The translations under genes were made by a program, and so were the position numbers. From positions 5,146,001 to 5,210,000 of the forward strand of contig NZ_CP137338.1 of the NCBI RefSeq assembly GCF_044923475.1: 64,000 bases of DNA. The letters run 5' to 3'. Shown here piece after piece: positions 23,447 through 33,439 of the stretch. Every line of letters starts with the position of its first letter. Positions within the stretch are counted from its first letter, which is position 1. A model generated the notes under the pieces. The model was not told the DNA's origin. It did no database searches and saw only the letters and a list, made by a program, of their open reading frames with translations. The DNA is from JAAURS01 sp044923475. Its GTDB lineage: Bacteria > Cyanobacteriota > Cyanobacteriia > Thermosynechococcales > Thermosynechococcaceae.

Positions 23447-23944
23447 CTAGATAGATTTGACGGACGGTTGAGGGCGAAGGTTGCAGATAACTTGCCACTG
23501 CTCGGGCGTAACGGGCTGCACCGAAAGCCGACATCCCTTTTGCAAAAGCATCATATCTTTTAATTCTAGCGATCGCAGCTTTAGTTCGTCCAACGCGATC
23601 GGCGGGTCAAAGGCAGACTCGAACTGCACGTCCACCATCAGCCAACGGGGAGCATCTGGGCTACTTTTAGAATCGTAGTAGGGACTAGCAGGGTCGAAGG
23701 CAAAGCTATCCGGGTAGGCTTCGCGGGCAATTCTGGCAATACCCATGATGGCCTGAGGTTTGACATTGCTGTGGTAAAAAAATACGCGATCGCCCAGTTT
23801 CATATCGTCGCGCATGAAGTTCCGGGCTTGGTAGTTCCGCACTCCCTCCCAGGGCGTAGTTTGGTGGGGCATTGCCTGGAGATCGTCCCAAGAAAATACA
23901 TTGGGTTCGGTTTTCATGAGCCAGTATTTCATCGGAGCAGGCAC
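23447..23944 (-). CDS. EVE domain protein
   Basis: EVE domains have a PUA-like fold and are thought to read modified bases in DNA or RNA. The 165-residue protein shows the family pattern: YWLMKTEPNVFSWDDL near the start, WEGVRNYQARNFMRDDMK near 33-50, and GDRVFFYHSN. Translation may start at 23944 or at the internal ATG 23932, the usual N-terminus. Only three bases separate its first possible start from the asnS stop, so it is probably co-transcribed behind asnS. Target unknown. Confidence 0.9.
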   Translation of the reverse strand: MPAPMKYWLMKTEPNVFSWDDLQAMPHQTTPWEGVRNYQARNFMRDDMKLGDRVFFYHSNVKPQAIMGIARIAREAYPDSFAFDPASPYYDSKSSPDAPRWLMVDVQFESAFDPPIALDELKLRSLELKDMMLLQKGCRLSVQPVTPEQWQVICNLRPQPSVKSI

Positions 23945-23947
23945 ATC

Positions 23948-25339
23948 CTAAAAATCGGCACTTAAGGGCGCGCGCGGAAACGGAATAACATCGCGGATGT
24001 TGGCCATTCCAGTCACAAACTGCACCAGCCGTTCGAATCCTAACCCAAATCCAGCGTGGGGCACAGTGCCGTAGCGTCGTAAGTCGAGATACCAACTATA
24101 GTCTTCGTGGCTGAGGTTCATGGCGGTCATGCGCCGCTCCAATACGTCCAAGCGTTCTTCCCGTTGGGACCCGCCAATAATTTCGCCGATGTTGGGAGCC
24201 AAAATATCCATTGCGGCCACGGTGCGCTCGTCTTCGTTGAGGCGCATGTAAAACGCCTTGATTCCGACGGGATAGTCGGTGACGATGACGGGGCGCTTAA
24301 AGAGTTCTTCAGCGAGGTAGCGCTCGTGCTCTGACTGAAGGTCTAGCCCCCACTCGACGGGGTACTCGAAGGTACGGGGTGCCTTTTCCAGTTGGGCGAT
24401 CGCCTCCGTGTAGGTAATCCGCGCGAATTCCGAGTGGATGATGGTTTCGGCAGTGGCGATCGCCGTCGGATTGATGCGCTCGTTAAAAAATGCCATATCT
24501 TCAGGGCATTGCGCTAGCACCGCCTTAAAAATATGCTTCAAAAACGCCTCGGCGAGATCCATATCGCCTTCGAGATCGCAAAAAGCCATCTCTGGCTCCA
24601 CCATCCAAAACTCGGCAAGGTGGCGGGAGGTGTTGGAGTTTTCAGCCCGAAAGGTGGGACCGAAGGTATAGACATTGCTGAAGGCCATGGCCATGATTTC
24701 TGCTTCGAGCTGGCCGCTCACGGTCAAGTAGGTGGGTTTTCCAAAAAAGTCTCGGCTAAAATCCACGCTTTGGTCGGCGGCTTTGGGAACCTGGCCTAGA
24801 TTAAAACTGGTGACTGCAAACTGTTCTCCAGCTCCCTCGCAATCTCCCGTGGTAATGATGGGCGTGTGCGCCCACAAAAATCCCCTGGATTGGAAGAAAT
24901 CGTGAATGGCTGCCGAGCAAGCATTGCGAACGCGGAAGACGGCGCCTAGGGTGTTGGTCCGCGATCGCAAGTGGGCAATGGTCCGCAAAAATTCAAACGA
25001 GTGGCGTTTTTTTTGGAGCGGGTAAGTTTCAGGATCCGCAGAACCCCAAACTTTCACGGACTGAGCTTTGAGTTCTACCCGCTGATTTTTGCCTTGGGAG
25101 GCCACCAGCACCCCCTCTACCGTAACGGACGCGCCCGTGGAGAGCGATCGCAGCAATTCCTCATACCCCGGCAAAATCGACTCCAATACTACCTGCAATC
25201 CTTGCAGCGAAGACCCATCGTTCACCTCAAGAAAAGCAAAATCCTTGAGTTCCCGCTTGGTTCGGACCCAGCCGCACAGCGTCGTTACTTCTCCAGGCTC
25301 TCCGTGGCGCAAAAGGTCAATGATTCGTCGGCTCGTCAT
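23948..25339 (-). CDS. asnS: Asparaginyl-tRNA synthetase
   Basis: AsnS charges tRNA-Asn. The 463-residue class IIb synthetase has an N-terminal OB-fold anticodon-binding domain (about 1-110, LCGWVRTKRELKDFAF), motif 2 with FRAENSNTSRHLAEF and motif 3 GFGLGFERLVQFVTG. NTSRHLAEFWMVEPE is typical of AsnS rather than AspS. The gene leads a short operon with the EVE protein. Confidence 0.97.
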   Translation of the reverse strand: MTSRRIIDLLRHGEPGEVTTLCGWVRTKRELKDFAFLEVNDGSSLQGLQVVLESILPGYEELLRSLSTGASVTVEGVLVASQGKNQRVELKAQSVKVWGSADPETYPLQKKRHSFEFLRTIAHLRSRTNTLGAVFRVRNACSAAIHDFFQSRGFLWAHTPIITTGDCEGAGEQFAVTSFNLGQVPKAADQSVDFSRDFFGKPTYLTVSGQLEAEIMAMAFSNVYTFGPTFRAENSNTSRHLAEFWMVEPEMAFCDLEGDMDLAEAFLKHIFKAVLAQCPEDMAFFNERINPTAIATAETIIHSEFARITYTEAIAQLEKAPRTFEYPVEWGLDLQSEHERYLAEELFKRPVIVTDYPVGIKAFYMRLNEDERTVAAMDILAPNIGEIIGGSQREERLDVLERRMTAMNLSHEDYSWYLDLRRYGTVPHAGFGLGFERLVQFVTGMANIRDVIPFPRAPLSADF

Positions 25340-25826
25340 GAATAATATAAGGCTGGATAGGGTAAAGCTATCTCTAGTCTAATGCGCTGGGACCCATCAG
25401 CACGCCAACCCTACCGATCCATCGCGCGATCGATTTGGGTCGAGAAACGCAAATCGCAAATAGGCAGCTAGTAGGATACCCATTTTTGAATTTAAAATTA
25501 ACTGCCTATTTAACACGCAAAAGAAAAATTTATTAGCTTACCTTCTCAGCGAACCTTTCCATCCGAAGTTCAGGCAGAGAGACATTGCCATAGCTCGGTT
25601 CTCGACTGGGTGTCGATCGATTTGCAACTGATTTTTTCATACAAACGCGCTGCAAAAAAAGTCTTTTTAACTTTGACTTTGTAGGTTGCAATAGGTTAGC
25701 ATTGCCAAATTTGAGATCGGTATGCCAGATTGGTGGCGATCGAAACATCTTTGCATGGATGTGCGTCTCTAGACTCTACGCCTGCTACTGGTCAACTCTA
25801 GTTAAATCCTGGTTTGGGTAAAAATA
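25340..25826. other. Intergenic region between divergent genes
   Basis: About 490 bases between asnS and the polysaccharide export gene. A 71-codon minus-strand frame exists (25533-25748), but it has no ribosome-binding site or family similarity. No RNA gene recognised. Confidence 0.5.
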
Positions 25827-27299
25827 ATGACTCGTCCTGCTCAATCGCTAGCCTTGATTGCCTTAACGACCTTTGTTTCTACAACGGCCCTTACCGCAGA
25901 ACCATCATCTAGCCAGCAGACCTCATCTCCTGCCGTCCCTTCTCAGGCCAAAAGTTCTTCTGCCGAAACCCTATCTACCGTCAATCGAGCCGATTACGTA
26001 CTCGGACCTGGCGATCAGATCAAACTCGATATGTACGGCCAGAACGAACTCTTTGCAACACCCTACAGCGTCTTAGTAGACGGAAGCCTCACCCTTCCCT
26101 TTGTCGGACGCGTTTTTGTGGGAGGCAAAACAATCCGCGATGCCGAAGCAGATATCTCGGCACAGTACAAAAAATACTTTAAGCGGCCTTACCTCACCCT
26201 GGTTTTAGTCAAGCCTCGCCAGCTGACCTTAGCCGTCTCAGGCGAAGTGGTGAAACCCGGCACTTACCCCTTTGTGGGCACGGAACAAATTCCGACCGTC
26301 TCTCAGCTTCTCAAACTTTCGGGCGGTGTTACCCCTTCAGCCAACCTCCGCACCATTCAAGTGCGGAGATCGAACTTCGATCGTCCCAACCAATACGACA
26401 CCATTAGCATCAACCTCATGCGGCTGATTCAAGAGGGCGACATCAGCCAAGACATTCGCCTCAGAGATGGAGACATCGTCGTCGTCCAGGCTTCGGAAAA
26501 ACCCTCCATTGAAGATTTTGCGGCAGCAGTCAACTCTAGCTTTGCAGCCGATAACACCCAGCCTCTCAACATTGCCGTCGTCGGGCAGGTATTCCGACCG
26601 GGTCCTTACACTGTTCAAGCCAGCAACACTGCCATTGGAGCTGCCGGAACCCAGGGGACCGTGACCAGCGGTTCCAATACGAGAAACTTACCCACCGTAT
26701 CTCAGGCCATTCAGTTGGCAGGTGGTATTCGGCCTGAAGCCGACGTGCGCAAGATCCAAGTGCGCCGCCTATCCCGGATGGGCAACGAGCAACTTTTATC
26801 GGTAGATCTGTGGAATCTTTTGGTAAAGGGGGATATCCGCCAAGATATCCCGCTGCAGCAAGGGGATACGGTTGTGGTTTCCAAAGCGACAGTCCCCTTA
26901 ACCGCAGAAGAACAGCAGTTCCTGTCAGACGCGACGCTATCGCCTGCAACGATCGATGTCAACGTCGTGGGAGAAGTGCCCCGCCCCGGCACGGTTAAGA
27001 TTAAGCCCAATACGCCGCTCAATACGGCGGTTCTATCCGCTGGTGGCTTCGACAATCGGCGGGCCAATAAGAATAGCGTCAAGCTCGTGCGGCTCAACCC
27101 CGACGGCACGGTGACCGAGCGCAAGATCAAGATCTCGTTTAATGCCCCCGTTAACGAAGAAACCAATCCAGCTTTGCGCAACAATGACGTTGTGATCGTG
27201 GGTCGGTCCGGGCTAGCAAGCTTCGGTGATGCGTTTGGGGCCATTACCTCGCCGCTCGGCTCCTTCGGGATCTTCCGCACTTTGTTTGGCGGGTTTTAG
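25827..27299 (+). CDS. Polysaccharide biosynthesis/export protein with SLBB domains
   Basis: A 490-residue Wza/KpsD-like outer-membrane export protein. A signal peptide covers about 1-24 and is followed by a Ser/Pro/Gln-rich linker. The poly-export domain starts at YVLGPGDQIKLDMYGQNEL (near 57-75). Three SLBB-type repeats follow, each with the pattern V.GEV..PG.Y and a GD.VVV end (near 131, 252 and 372). A Gly/Phe-rich tail ends the protein. No lipobox Cys is visible. It would form the outer-membrane pore for extracellular polysaccharide. It stands alone here. Confidence 0.88.
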   Translation: MTRPAQSLALIALTTFVSTTALTAEPSSSQQTSSPAVPSQAKSSSAETLSTVNRADYVLGPGDQIKLDMYGQNELFATPYSVLVDGSLTLPFVGRVFVGGKTIRDAEADISAQYKKYFKRPYLTLVLVKPRQLTLAVSGEVVKPGTYPFVGTEQIPTVSQLLKLSGGVTPSANLRTIQVRRSNFDRPNQYDTISINLMRLIQEGDISQDIRLRDGDIVVVQASEKPSIEDFAAAVNSSFAADNTQPLNIAVVGQVFRPGPYTVQASNTAIGAAGTQGTVTSGSNTRNLPTVSQAIQLAGGIRPEADVRKIQVRRLSRMGNEQLLSVDLWNLLVKGDIRQDIPLQQGDTVVVSKATVPLTAEEQQFLSDATLSPATIDVNVVGEVPRPGTVKIKPNTPLNTAVLSAGGFDNRRANKNSVKLVRLNPDGTVTERKIKISFNAPVNEETNPALRNNDVVIVGRSGLASFGDAFGAITSPLGSFGIFRTLFGGF

Positions 27300-27544
27300 A
27301 TTCCGCCAATTCGGGGCTTTTAATGCAACGCTGAAGGTGGGCTGGACGAGTTCTAGCCCTTTTTTTGGCGTGGAGGTGCGGCCCGTTCTGGGTTCGGACG
27401 TGCTTTATCTGAGAATTTTAAGGATGCCTAGTTGGATTCTTTACACGCGACCATTAGACTAACGACAGGGCTTTGCAGTCTACCGATAGAAGTAGCAGCA
27501 GCAACTTTAGGCCCATTGAATACAGAAAAAGGTAATTAGGTCAT

Positions 27545-28969
27545 ATGCGAATTCTGTTTGTCGCGGCAGAAGCCTCTCCCATTGCTAAAGTCGGAGGGAT
27601 GGGAGATGTAGTGGGGGCGCTTCCTAAGTTTCTGCGCCGTATGGGGCACGATGTCCGCATATTTTTGCCTTATTACGGTTTTCTCCAAGACAAAATGGAA
27701 GTCCCGAAGGATCCCGTCTGGTGGGGCTATGCCATGTTTCATCACTTTGCCGTGTACGAAACCGTTTTGCCTGGAACCGACGTGCCGCTCTATCTGATGG
27801 GACACCCTGCCTTTGCTCCCCGGCGAATTTATTTCGGAGACGACGAAGACTGGCGGTTCACGTTTTTTTCAAATGGGGCAGCGGAGTTTTGTTGGAATTA
27901 CTGGAAACCTCAGATCCTTCACTGCCATGACTGGCACACGGGAATGCTGCCAGTTTGGATGCATCAGTCTCCCGATATCAGCACCGTTTTTACAATCCAC
28001 AATTTGGCGTACCAGGGACCTTGGCGGTGGCGACTGGATCAAATTACCTGGTGCCCTTGGTACATGCAAGGCCACAACCTAATGGCAGCGGCAGTGCAGT
28101 ATGCCGATCGGGTCAATACGGTCTCGCCGACCTACGCGGAGCAGATCAAAACGCCGGAGTATGGCGAAACCTTGGAGGGTCTGCTGTCATTTATTAGCGA
28201 TCGCTCTTCAGGCATCCTGAACGGCATCGATACGGAGGTCTACGACCCAGCGACGGACAAGTATTTAACGAAAACCTATACCGCCGAGACCCTGGATAAC
28301 CGCAAGGCCAATAAGATTGCACTTCAAGAGGAATTGGGACTTGAGGTTAATTCCAAAGCCTTTTTGATTGGGATGGTGTCGCGATTGGTCGAGCAGAAAG
28401 GCTTAGATCTGATCCTGCAAATGATGGATCGGTTTTTGTCCTATACGGATTCGCAGTTCGTCATTTTGGGAACGGGCGATCGCTACTACGAAACCCAACT
28501 GTGGCAGTTGGCCTCTCGTTTTCCAGGGCGGGTTTCCACCCAGCTTTTGTATAGCGAATCTTTGTCTCGCCGGGTGTATGGCGGATCGGACGCGTTTCTG
28601 ATGCCCAGCCGCTTCGAGCCCTGCGGCATCAGCCAGATGATCGCGCTGCGCTATGGGTGCGTTCCCGTGGTGCGCCGGACGGGCGGGCTCGTGGATACGG
28701 TCGTGCATCACATTCCCAGCGAAGGGACGGGAACGGGCTACTGCTTCGATCGCTACGAACCCCTGGACTTATTTACCTGTCTGGTCAGAGCCTGGGAAGG
28801 ATTCCAGTACCGCGATCCGTGGCGCGCGCTCCAGCAGCGAGGGATGCAGCAAGATTTTAGCTGGATTAAGTCAGCCCTGGCCTATAACCAGATGTATAAC
28901 GAGATTTTAGGGCTTCCCGCCGATACCTTGCCCGCTCACAATGTCTTAGCAGAGCCCTCTAAACCATGA
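27545..28969 (+). CDS. glgA: Glycogen synthase (GT5)
   Basis: GlgA extends alpha-1,4-glucan chains from ADP-glucose. The 474-residue protein has the ADP-glucose-binding KVGG motif (K15 in SPIAKVGGMGDVV), HDWHTG in the N-terminal domain, and the GT-B C-terminal signatures MVSRLVEQKGLDL and PSRFEPCGISQM. RRTGGLVDTV near the end is typical. Length and domain order match cyanobacterial GlgA. Confidence 0.96.
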   Translation: MRILFVAAEASPIAKVGGMGDVVGALPKFLRRMGHDVRIFLPYYGFLQDKMEVPKDPVWWGYAMFHHFAVYETVLPGTDVPLYLMGHPAFAPRRIYFGDDEDWRFTFFSNGAAEFCWNYWKPQILHCHDWHTGMLPVWMHQSPDISTVFTIHNLAYQGPWRWRLDQITWCPWYMQGHNLMAAAVQYADRVNTVSPTYAEQIKTPEYGETLEGLLSFISDRSSGILNGIDTEVYDPATDKYLTKTYTAETLDNRKANKIALQEELGLEVNSKAFLIGMVSRLVEQKGLDLILQMMDRFLSYTDSQFVILGTGDRYYETQLWQLASRFPGRVSTQLLYSESLSRRVYGGSDAFLMPSRFEPCGISQMIALRYGCVPVVRRTGGLVDTVVHHIPSEGTGTGYCFDRYEPLDLFTCLVRAWEGFQYRDPWRALQQRGMQQDFSWIKSALAYNQMYNEILGLPADTLPAHNVLAEPSKP

Positions 28970-29235
28970 CTGGGTAGACAGACAAAAAAGCCGCTATCAT
29001 AAAATTGCGAACGTTCGGCAATGTTTTTGGTTGAGAATATCTGGGTCATTTTGCATCCTGCTTTAGCAGGGCATAACTGTTATCCTCACCCCTCACGACA
29101 GGACGCTAAAACAGCAAATTCAAGCCTTCCATTCTGGGTGGTTTAGAGGTTTAATAAACTTAGTTTGCTGCGGCTTAACTTGCCCTGAGGCTGACGTTTG
29201 ATTTAACGCTCATCTATCTACTTTGTTTTCTGACC

Positions 29236-29511
29236 ATGACCATTTATATTGGCAATTTATCTTATCAAGCCACAGAAGAAGATATTCGCGAGGTTTTTAC
29301 CGAATACGGGGAAGTTAAGCGAGTTGTCCTGCCGATAGATCGCGAAACTGGCCGCATGCGCGGCTTTGCGTTTGTAGAGATGTCGAGCGACGATCATGAA
29401 AATAGCGCGATCGCTGACCTAGACGGGGCGGAATGGATGGGACGCCAACTGAAGGTCAATAAGGCAAAGCCTAAGGAAAGTAGCGGCGGCGGCGCTCGTC
29501 GCAGTTATTAG
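29236..29511 (+). CDS. RNA-binding protein, single RRM (cyanobacterial Rbp)
   Basis: A 91-residue protein with one RNA-recognition motif: RNP-2 IYIGNL at 3-8 and RNP-1 RGFAFVEM near 42-49. A short Gly/Ser-rich tail ends in RRSY. Such Rbp proteins are typical of cyanobacteria, often cold-induced, and some take part in mRNA localisation at thylakoids. The upstream 260 bases are gene-free and may form a long regulated leader, as in other cyanobacterial rbp genes. Confidence 0.93.
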   Translation: MTIYIGNLSYQATEEDIREVFTEYGEVKRVVLPIDRETGRMRGFAFVEMSSDDHENSAIADLDGAEWMGRQLKVNKAKPKESSGGGARRSY

Positions 29512-29553
29512 ATATTTTCTTAGTTTGCAATTTCTTACGCTTTAGCCGCTGGT

Positions 29554-30489
29554 TCAAAGCAGTTTTGGCGCGATAGGCTCGATCCCTGCCAAGTCCAATA
29601 TAGGCGGAATCAAGTCTTCTCGTCGGACTGCCATCATATGGACGCCCTGACAGAGATCGGCAGCCGCGCGCACTTGTTCGGCGGCGATCGCTATCCCTTC
29701 TTGGAGCGGATCGGCGGCTTTTTCTAGGCGCGCGATCACCCAATCGGGGATAGTGACGCCCGGTACGTTACGGTTGATGAAATGGGCATTCTTTGCAGAT
29801 TTCAATAAAAAGATTCCTGCCAAGACGGGCTTTCCGTAGGGTGCAGCAATTTGGGTCATAAATTTCTCAAGGCAGTCGAAATCGACAATCAACTGACTTT
29901 GAAAAAATTGAGCGCCAGCTTCAATCTTGCGCTCAAAGCGTCGCTGCAAACTGGACCAGCTTGCCAGCTGCGGATCGATGGCCGCGCCAGCAAATAACTG
30001 GACCGCGCCGTCGGGCAAGGGTTTATCGTTCGCGTCCAGACCTGCATTGAGCTTTTGAATGGTTTGCAACAGGCGGACGGACTCTAGATCGAACACGGCC
30101 CTCGCTTTTGGATAGTCTCCAGCCGCGATCGGGTCGCCTGTCAAAGCCAGTATGTTGCCGATCCCGAGCGCTGAGGCTCCCATTAAATCGGCTTGGAGCG
30201 CAATGCGGTTGCGATCGCGGCAGGCCATCTGGCAAATGGGTTCGAGGCCATGCTGTTGCAGGAGAATAGCAGCGGCAAGGGAAGACATCCGCATGACGGC
30301 GCGGCTGCCATCCGTCAAGTTGATTGCATGAACTCGGCTTTTAAGGTGTAGGGCCTGCTCTAGCATGTGTTGGGGGTTTCCGCCTTTAGGGGGCGCAACC
30401 TCAGCCGTGATCAAAAAATCTCGGGATTGAATCGCAGTTTTCAAGATCGATGTCGGCATCTGAGTTAGAGAAGAAGAGTCAACTGTCAT
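29554..30489 (-). CDS. Methylenetetrahydrofolate reductase family protein
   Basis: A 311-residue TIM-barrel protein of the MetF family, which reduces 5,10-methylene-THF to 5-methyl-THF for methionine synthesis. Family features are TAEVAPPKGGNPQHML near the start, the catalytic-loop region AINLTDGSRAVMRM, QMACRDRNR in the middle, and LALTGDP near 117. Some cyanobacterial members lack clear FAD-binding residues, so activity may differ from the E. coli enzyme. The start may be the first ATG or the internal one (MPTSILK) ten codons later. Confidence 0.88.
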   Translation of the reverse strand: MTVDSSSLTQMPTSILKTAIQSRDFLITAEVAPPKGGNPQHMLEQALHLKSRVHAINLTDGSRAVMRMSSLAAAILLQQHGLEPICQMACRDRNRIALQADLMGASALGIGNILALTGDPIAAGDYPKARAVFDLESVRLLQTIQKLNAGLDANDKPLPDGAVQLFAGAAIDPQLASWSSLQRRFERKIEAGAQFFQSQLIVDFDCLEKFMTQIAAPYGKPVLAGIFLLKSAKNAHFINRNVPGVTIPDWVIARLEKAADPLQEGIAIAAEQVRAAADLCQGVHMMAVRREDLIPPILDLAGIEPIAPKLL

Positions 30490-30626
30490 TGGCGCGAGGA
30501 TGAGGATGAGTAGCCTCGCAGACGAAGCAATGAGCCGAACGAGACGTCAATGAGTGAGATGAGTGTATCAAAATAACTTGCAAACGTCGCTTCATTGCAG
30601 CCCTTGGAATAAAGGAAATCGTGCCG

Positions 30627-31637
30627 CTAGAGAGTTCTGGTGTAGCCTAGGGCATCTTTGGCCGCTTGGAGCGTCTGCCGAGCTAAGACTTCAGCTCGAC
30701 CGCGTCCCTGCTGCAAAACGGCCTCGAGCTGGCTGCGATCGCCCATCAGGTCGCGATAGTTGGATTGAATGGGTTGGAGTGCCTCAATGATGGTTTCGGC
30801 GAGTAAGGGTTTAAACTGTCCCCATCCCATATCCGCACATTCTGCGGTCACGTCTGCCTTGGATTTTCCAGACAGCAACCAATACAACGTCAGTAAATTC
30901 TGGCACTCGGGCCGTTCCGGGTCGTCGAACGCCAGCCCGCGCACTGGGTCCGTTTTGCACCGCTTTACTTTATTGCGAATCGCGTCGGGAGAATCCAGGA
31001 GGTTAATACGGCTCTGCTCCGAGGGATCGGACTTGGACATTTTCTTAGTGCCGTCCGTCAAGCTCATCACCCTCGCGCCCTCGGGGCGAATGAGGGGTTC
31101 GGGAACTTTAAGGATGGGGGCTTTAGGATGGCCGAACTGGAAGTTAAACCGGGCTGCAATATCCCGAGTGAGCTCTAGGTGCTGCTTTTGGTCTTCCCCG
31201 ACGGGGACGAGATCGGCTTGATAGAGCAATATATCGGCAGCTTGCAAAACCGGATAATCGAGGAGTCCAATGCTCACCTCTTCGCCCTGCTTGATCGCTT
31301 TCTCCTTGAATTGAATCATGCGCTCCAGCCAGTTGAGAGGCGTGATGCAGTTAAGCAGCCATGCCAGTTCTGCATGGGCTGAAACGTGAGATTGAACAAA
31401 AATTGTGGTGCTATCGGGGTCTAATCCGCAGGCGAGGTAGAGCGCCGCTAGGGTATAGGTATTTTCGGCTAGGGTTTTAGGGTCGTGGGGGACGGTAATG
31501 GCGTGCAGATCGGCAATAAAGAAATAGTTTTCATACTCATACTGTTCGCTGACCCAAGTCTTCAGAGCACCTAGATAATTGCCTAAATGGAGGCTGCCCG
31601 TCGGCTGTACCCCTGAAAGAACGCGTTTTTGTCCCAT
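30627..31637 (-). CDS. trpS: Tryptophanyl-tRNA synthetase
   Basis: TrpS charges tRNA-Trp. The 336-residue class I synthetase has the HIGH-like motif in QPTGSLHLGNYLG at about 12-24 and KMSKS near 198. GEDQKQHLELTRDIA is typical for bacterial TrpS. It is on the same strand as the MetF-like gene and 137 bases upstream of it. Confidence 0.97.
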   Translation of the reverse strand: MGQKRVLSGVQPTGSLHLGNYLGALKTWVSEQYEYENYFFIADLHAITVPHDPKTLAENTYTLAALYLACGLDPDSTTIFVQSHVSAHAELAWLLNCITPLNWLERMIQFKEKAIKQGEEVSIGLLDYPVLQAADILLYQADLVPVGEDQKQHLELTRDIAARFNFQFGHPKAPILKVPEPLIRPEGARVMSLTDGTKKMSKSDPSEQSRINLLDSPDAIRNKVKRCKTDPVRGLAFDDPERPECQNLLTLYWLLSGKSKADVTAECADMGWGQFKPLLAETIIEALQPIQSNYRDLMGDRSQLEAVLQQGRGRAEVLARQTLQAAKDALGYTRTL

Positions 31638-32486
31638 ACTTCAAGATTCGATTAGACGAGAAATCAGCAGCAGCAGGCGTGGGTGTTCCGAAAATTTAGA
31701 TTCTCGGACTCGTGGAGGCTCATGCGCTCAAACGATGGCGGACAGGTTCAGATTATTAGTTTACGTGAATTTAAGGACTCAAGCCTACTGGGATTTGTCA
31801 TTATGAGCCTTAGCGAAAAAATCTTTGCCTGCAGTCAGCCTGCAATCTCTAAAGGCCCAAGGGCTTGGGATCGATTTTAGTCATGAAACCCTAACAAAGC
31901 TGCAAAACCTTAAGAAGCAAAGATTCTGAGTTATAAAAAAAGGCGCTAACGCTTGTCGCTCTGGTGGGAGAGCACAGAGATCGCTCCGCAAGATCGCGGA
32001 AATGTTGGAGTAGGGCATCTAAAGAAAGTCCAGTAGATTTACGGTATGAAAATAGACCGTTGAGTCGCTATATTGAATACGTTGATTGGGCTGTCATACC
32101 CCCCGCATGGCCCACGTAGTCCCCGAAATGGCAAACTTCTCCGAAAGGAAAGGGCGCAAATTAGCAGGCCTAATCCAAACAGCATTGAGGGGTATGGATG
32201 CTGCTAGTGCCGAAGGGACTTTTCCTCTTCTTGACAATGAGCGCCGCGCGACGAGGTCCGCTTGCTGCTCTAAATAAAAGGCGATCGCCTCTAAAAATTT
32301 CCCGAATTGAGGTTGACGGTCGTTCGAGTTTTGACAAACGACGAGTCTGTTTGGGCATCAGCAAGGTCGAGTCAAAACAGAACCTTTTTTAGGTCGATCC
32401 GTTGAATTTTTTACCGCTTGCCGATCGGTTCCTTTCTAGTTCATGCTAGCTTTGACGACTGTTTCTATTCTCGTAATACAGCTAAT
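31638..32486. other. Long intergenic region without a recognised gene
   Basis: About 850 bases. Short frames exist on both strands, but none has family similarity or a good ribosome-binding site. A small inverted repeat (GTCGTT...AACGAC) lies near 32320-32345. A small RNA is possible but not supported by a promoter-terminator pair I can see. Confidence 0.5.
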
Positions 32487-33290
32487 ATGCGATCGCTTAT
32501 TTTAACTCTAGCTTGCCTGTGCTTGGCCGGCCCCGCAATGGCCACCACTTGTGAAGAAAGCTTTCAGAAAAAGGGCGACTTCCTCGACGGAAGTGCTTTT
32601 TCAGCGCGAGTCCAGGTTGAAGGGGGCACGGTTGAAAAAGCATTTTCTCAGTTGCGTCCTATTTTGGCGCGCGATGGCATCAAGACGCTCAGTTCCGATA
32701 TCAGCACGGGCGTACTGAAGGCCGAAAACCCCGCGACTCTATTTCAGCGCGCTTTGCCAATTGACGTGTTTGCCTCTGTAGATGGCACGCTGCTCAATGT
32801 AGAAATGGTTTTTACCCTCCCCAGCGGGGTGGGTGCAAGTCGAGAGACGGTGAAAAAACACCTGTGCGGCGCGCTCAATCAATTGTTGCCCAAGGTCGAT
32901 CTGGCCGCGACACCACCCGTGAAAGCTGATTCGGCGACCATTGCGGTTGAGGCAAAGATGCTGGCCAAACAAGTGAAGGAGTCGGCGAATAATCCCGCTC
33001 GACTGCGGGTAAATTTTATCGGCAAGATCTTTGAGGTGAGTGGAAAGGTTCTCAGCATCGCGGAGAATGCTAGCTCCTATACGGTGGCGTTCGATGGCGA
33101 CCCACTTGTCACGGGTAAAGTCTCGACGGAAAAAGCGAATCGCACGACCGTTCTGTGTGCGATGGCCAAAAACCAAGATGCAGCAGTTGCAGCGTTGCAG
33201 CCCGATCGACGTGCGACTTTAGTCGGTCGCTTCCAAGGGTTTGACAGCAAAGCGAATACCATTCAGCTCCAAGACTGCATCGGACGCTGA
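32487..33290 (+). CDS. Exported protein with C-terminal OB-fold-like domain
   Basis: A 267-residue protein starting at ATG 32487 (MRSLILTLACLCLAGPAMA) with a classical signal peptide cleaved after AMA. The frame is open further upstream but without a signal-like start. Residues about 170-265 (LRVNFIGKIFEVSGKVLSIAEN..., then DRRATLVGRFQGF) resemble the tRNA_anti-like OB-fold domain of bacterial periplasmic proteins. The N-terminal half is unrecognised. Four Cys could form disulfides. Role unknown. Confidence 0.7.
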   Translation: MRSLILTLACLCLAGPAMATTCEESFQKKGDFLDGSAFSARVQVEGGTVEKAFSQLRPILARDGIKTLSSDISTGVLKAENPATLFQRALPIDVFASVDGTLLNVEMVFTLPSGVGASRETVKKHLCGALNQLLPKVDLAATPPVKADSATIAVEAKMLAKQVKESANNPARLRVNFIGKIFEVSGKVLSIAENASSYTVAFDGDPLVTGKVSTEKANRTTVLCAMAKNQDAAVAALQPDRRATLVGRFQGFDSKANTIQLQDCIGR

Positions 33291-33439
33291 GGGAGAAGGC
33301 TCCTGCCGATGAAGTCTAAAATTTAACTCAGCAATCAAATTCACAGAAAGAGAGTTAGAACTTTCAGCCTTTGTCTCTTCCCCTGTGACCCGCTCCCAAT
33401 GCTACCCCTCGCGATCGCTTAAACGATTCGACTGCATGC

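Noticed and set aside
25533..25748. A 71-codon minus-strand frame between asnS and the export gene
   Set aside because: No ribosome-binding site, basic low-complexity product and no recognisable similarity.
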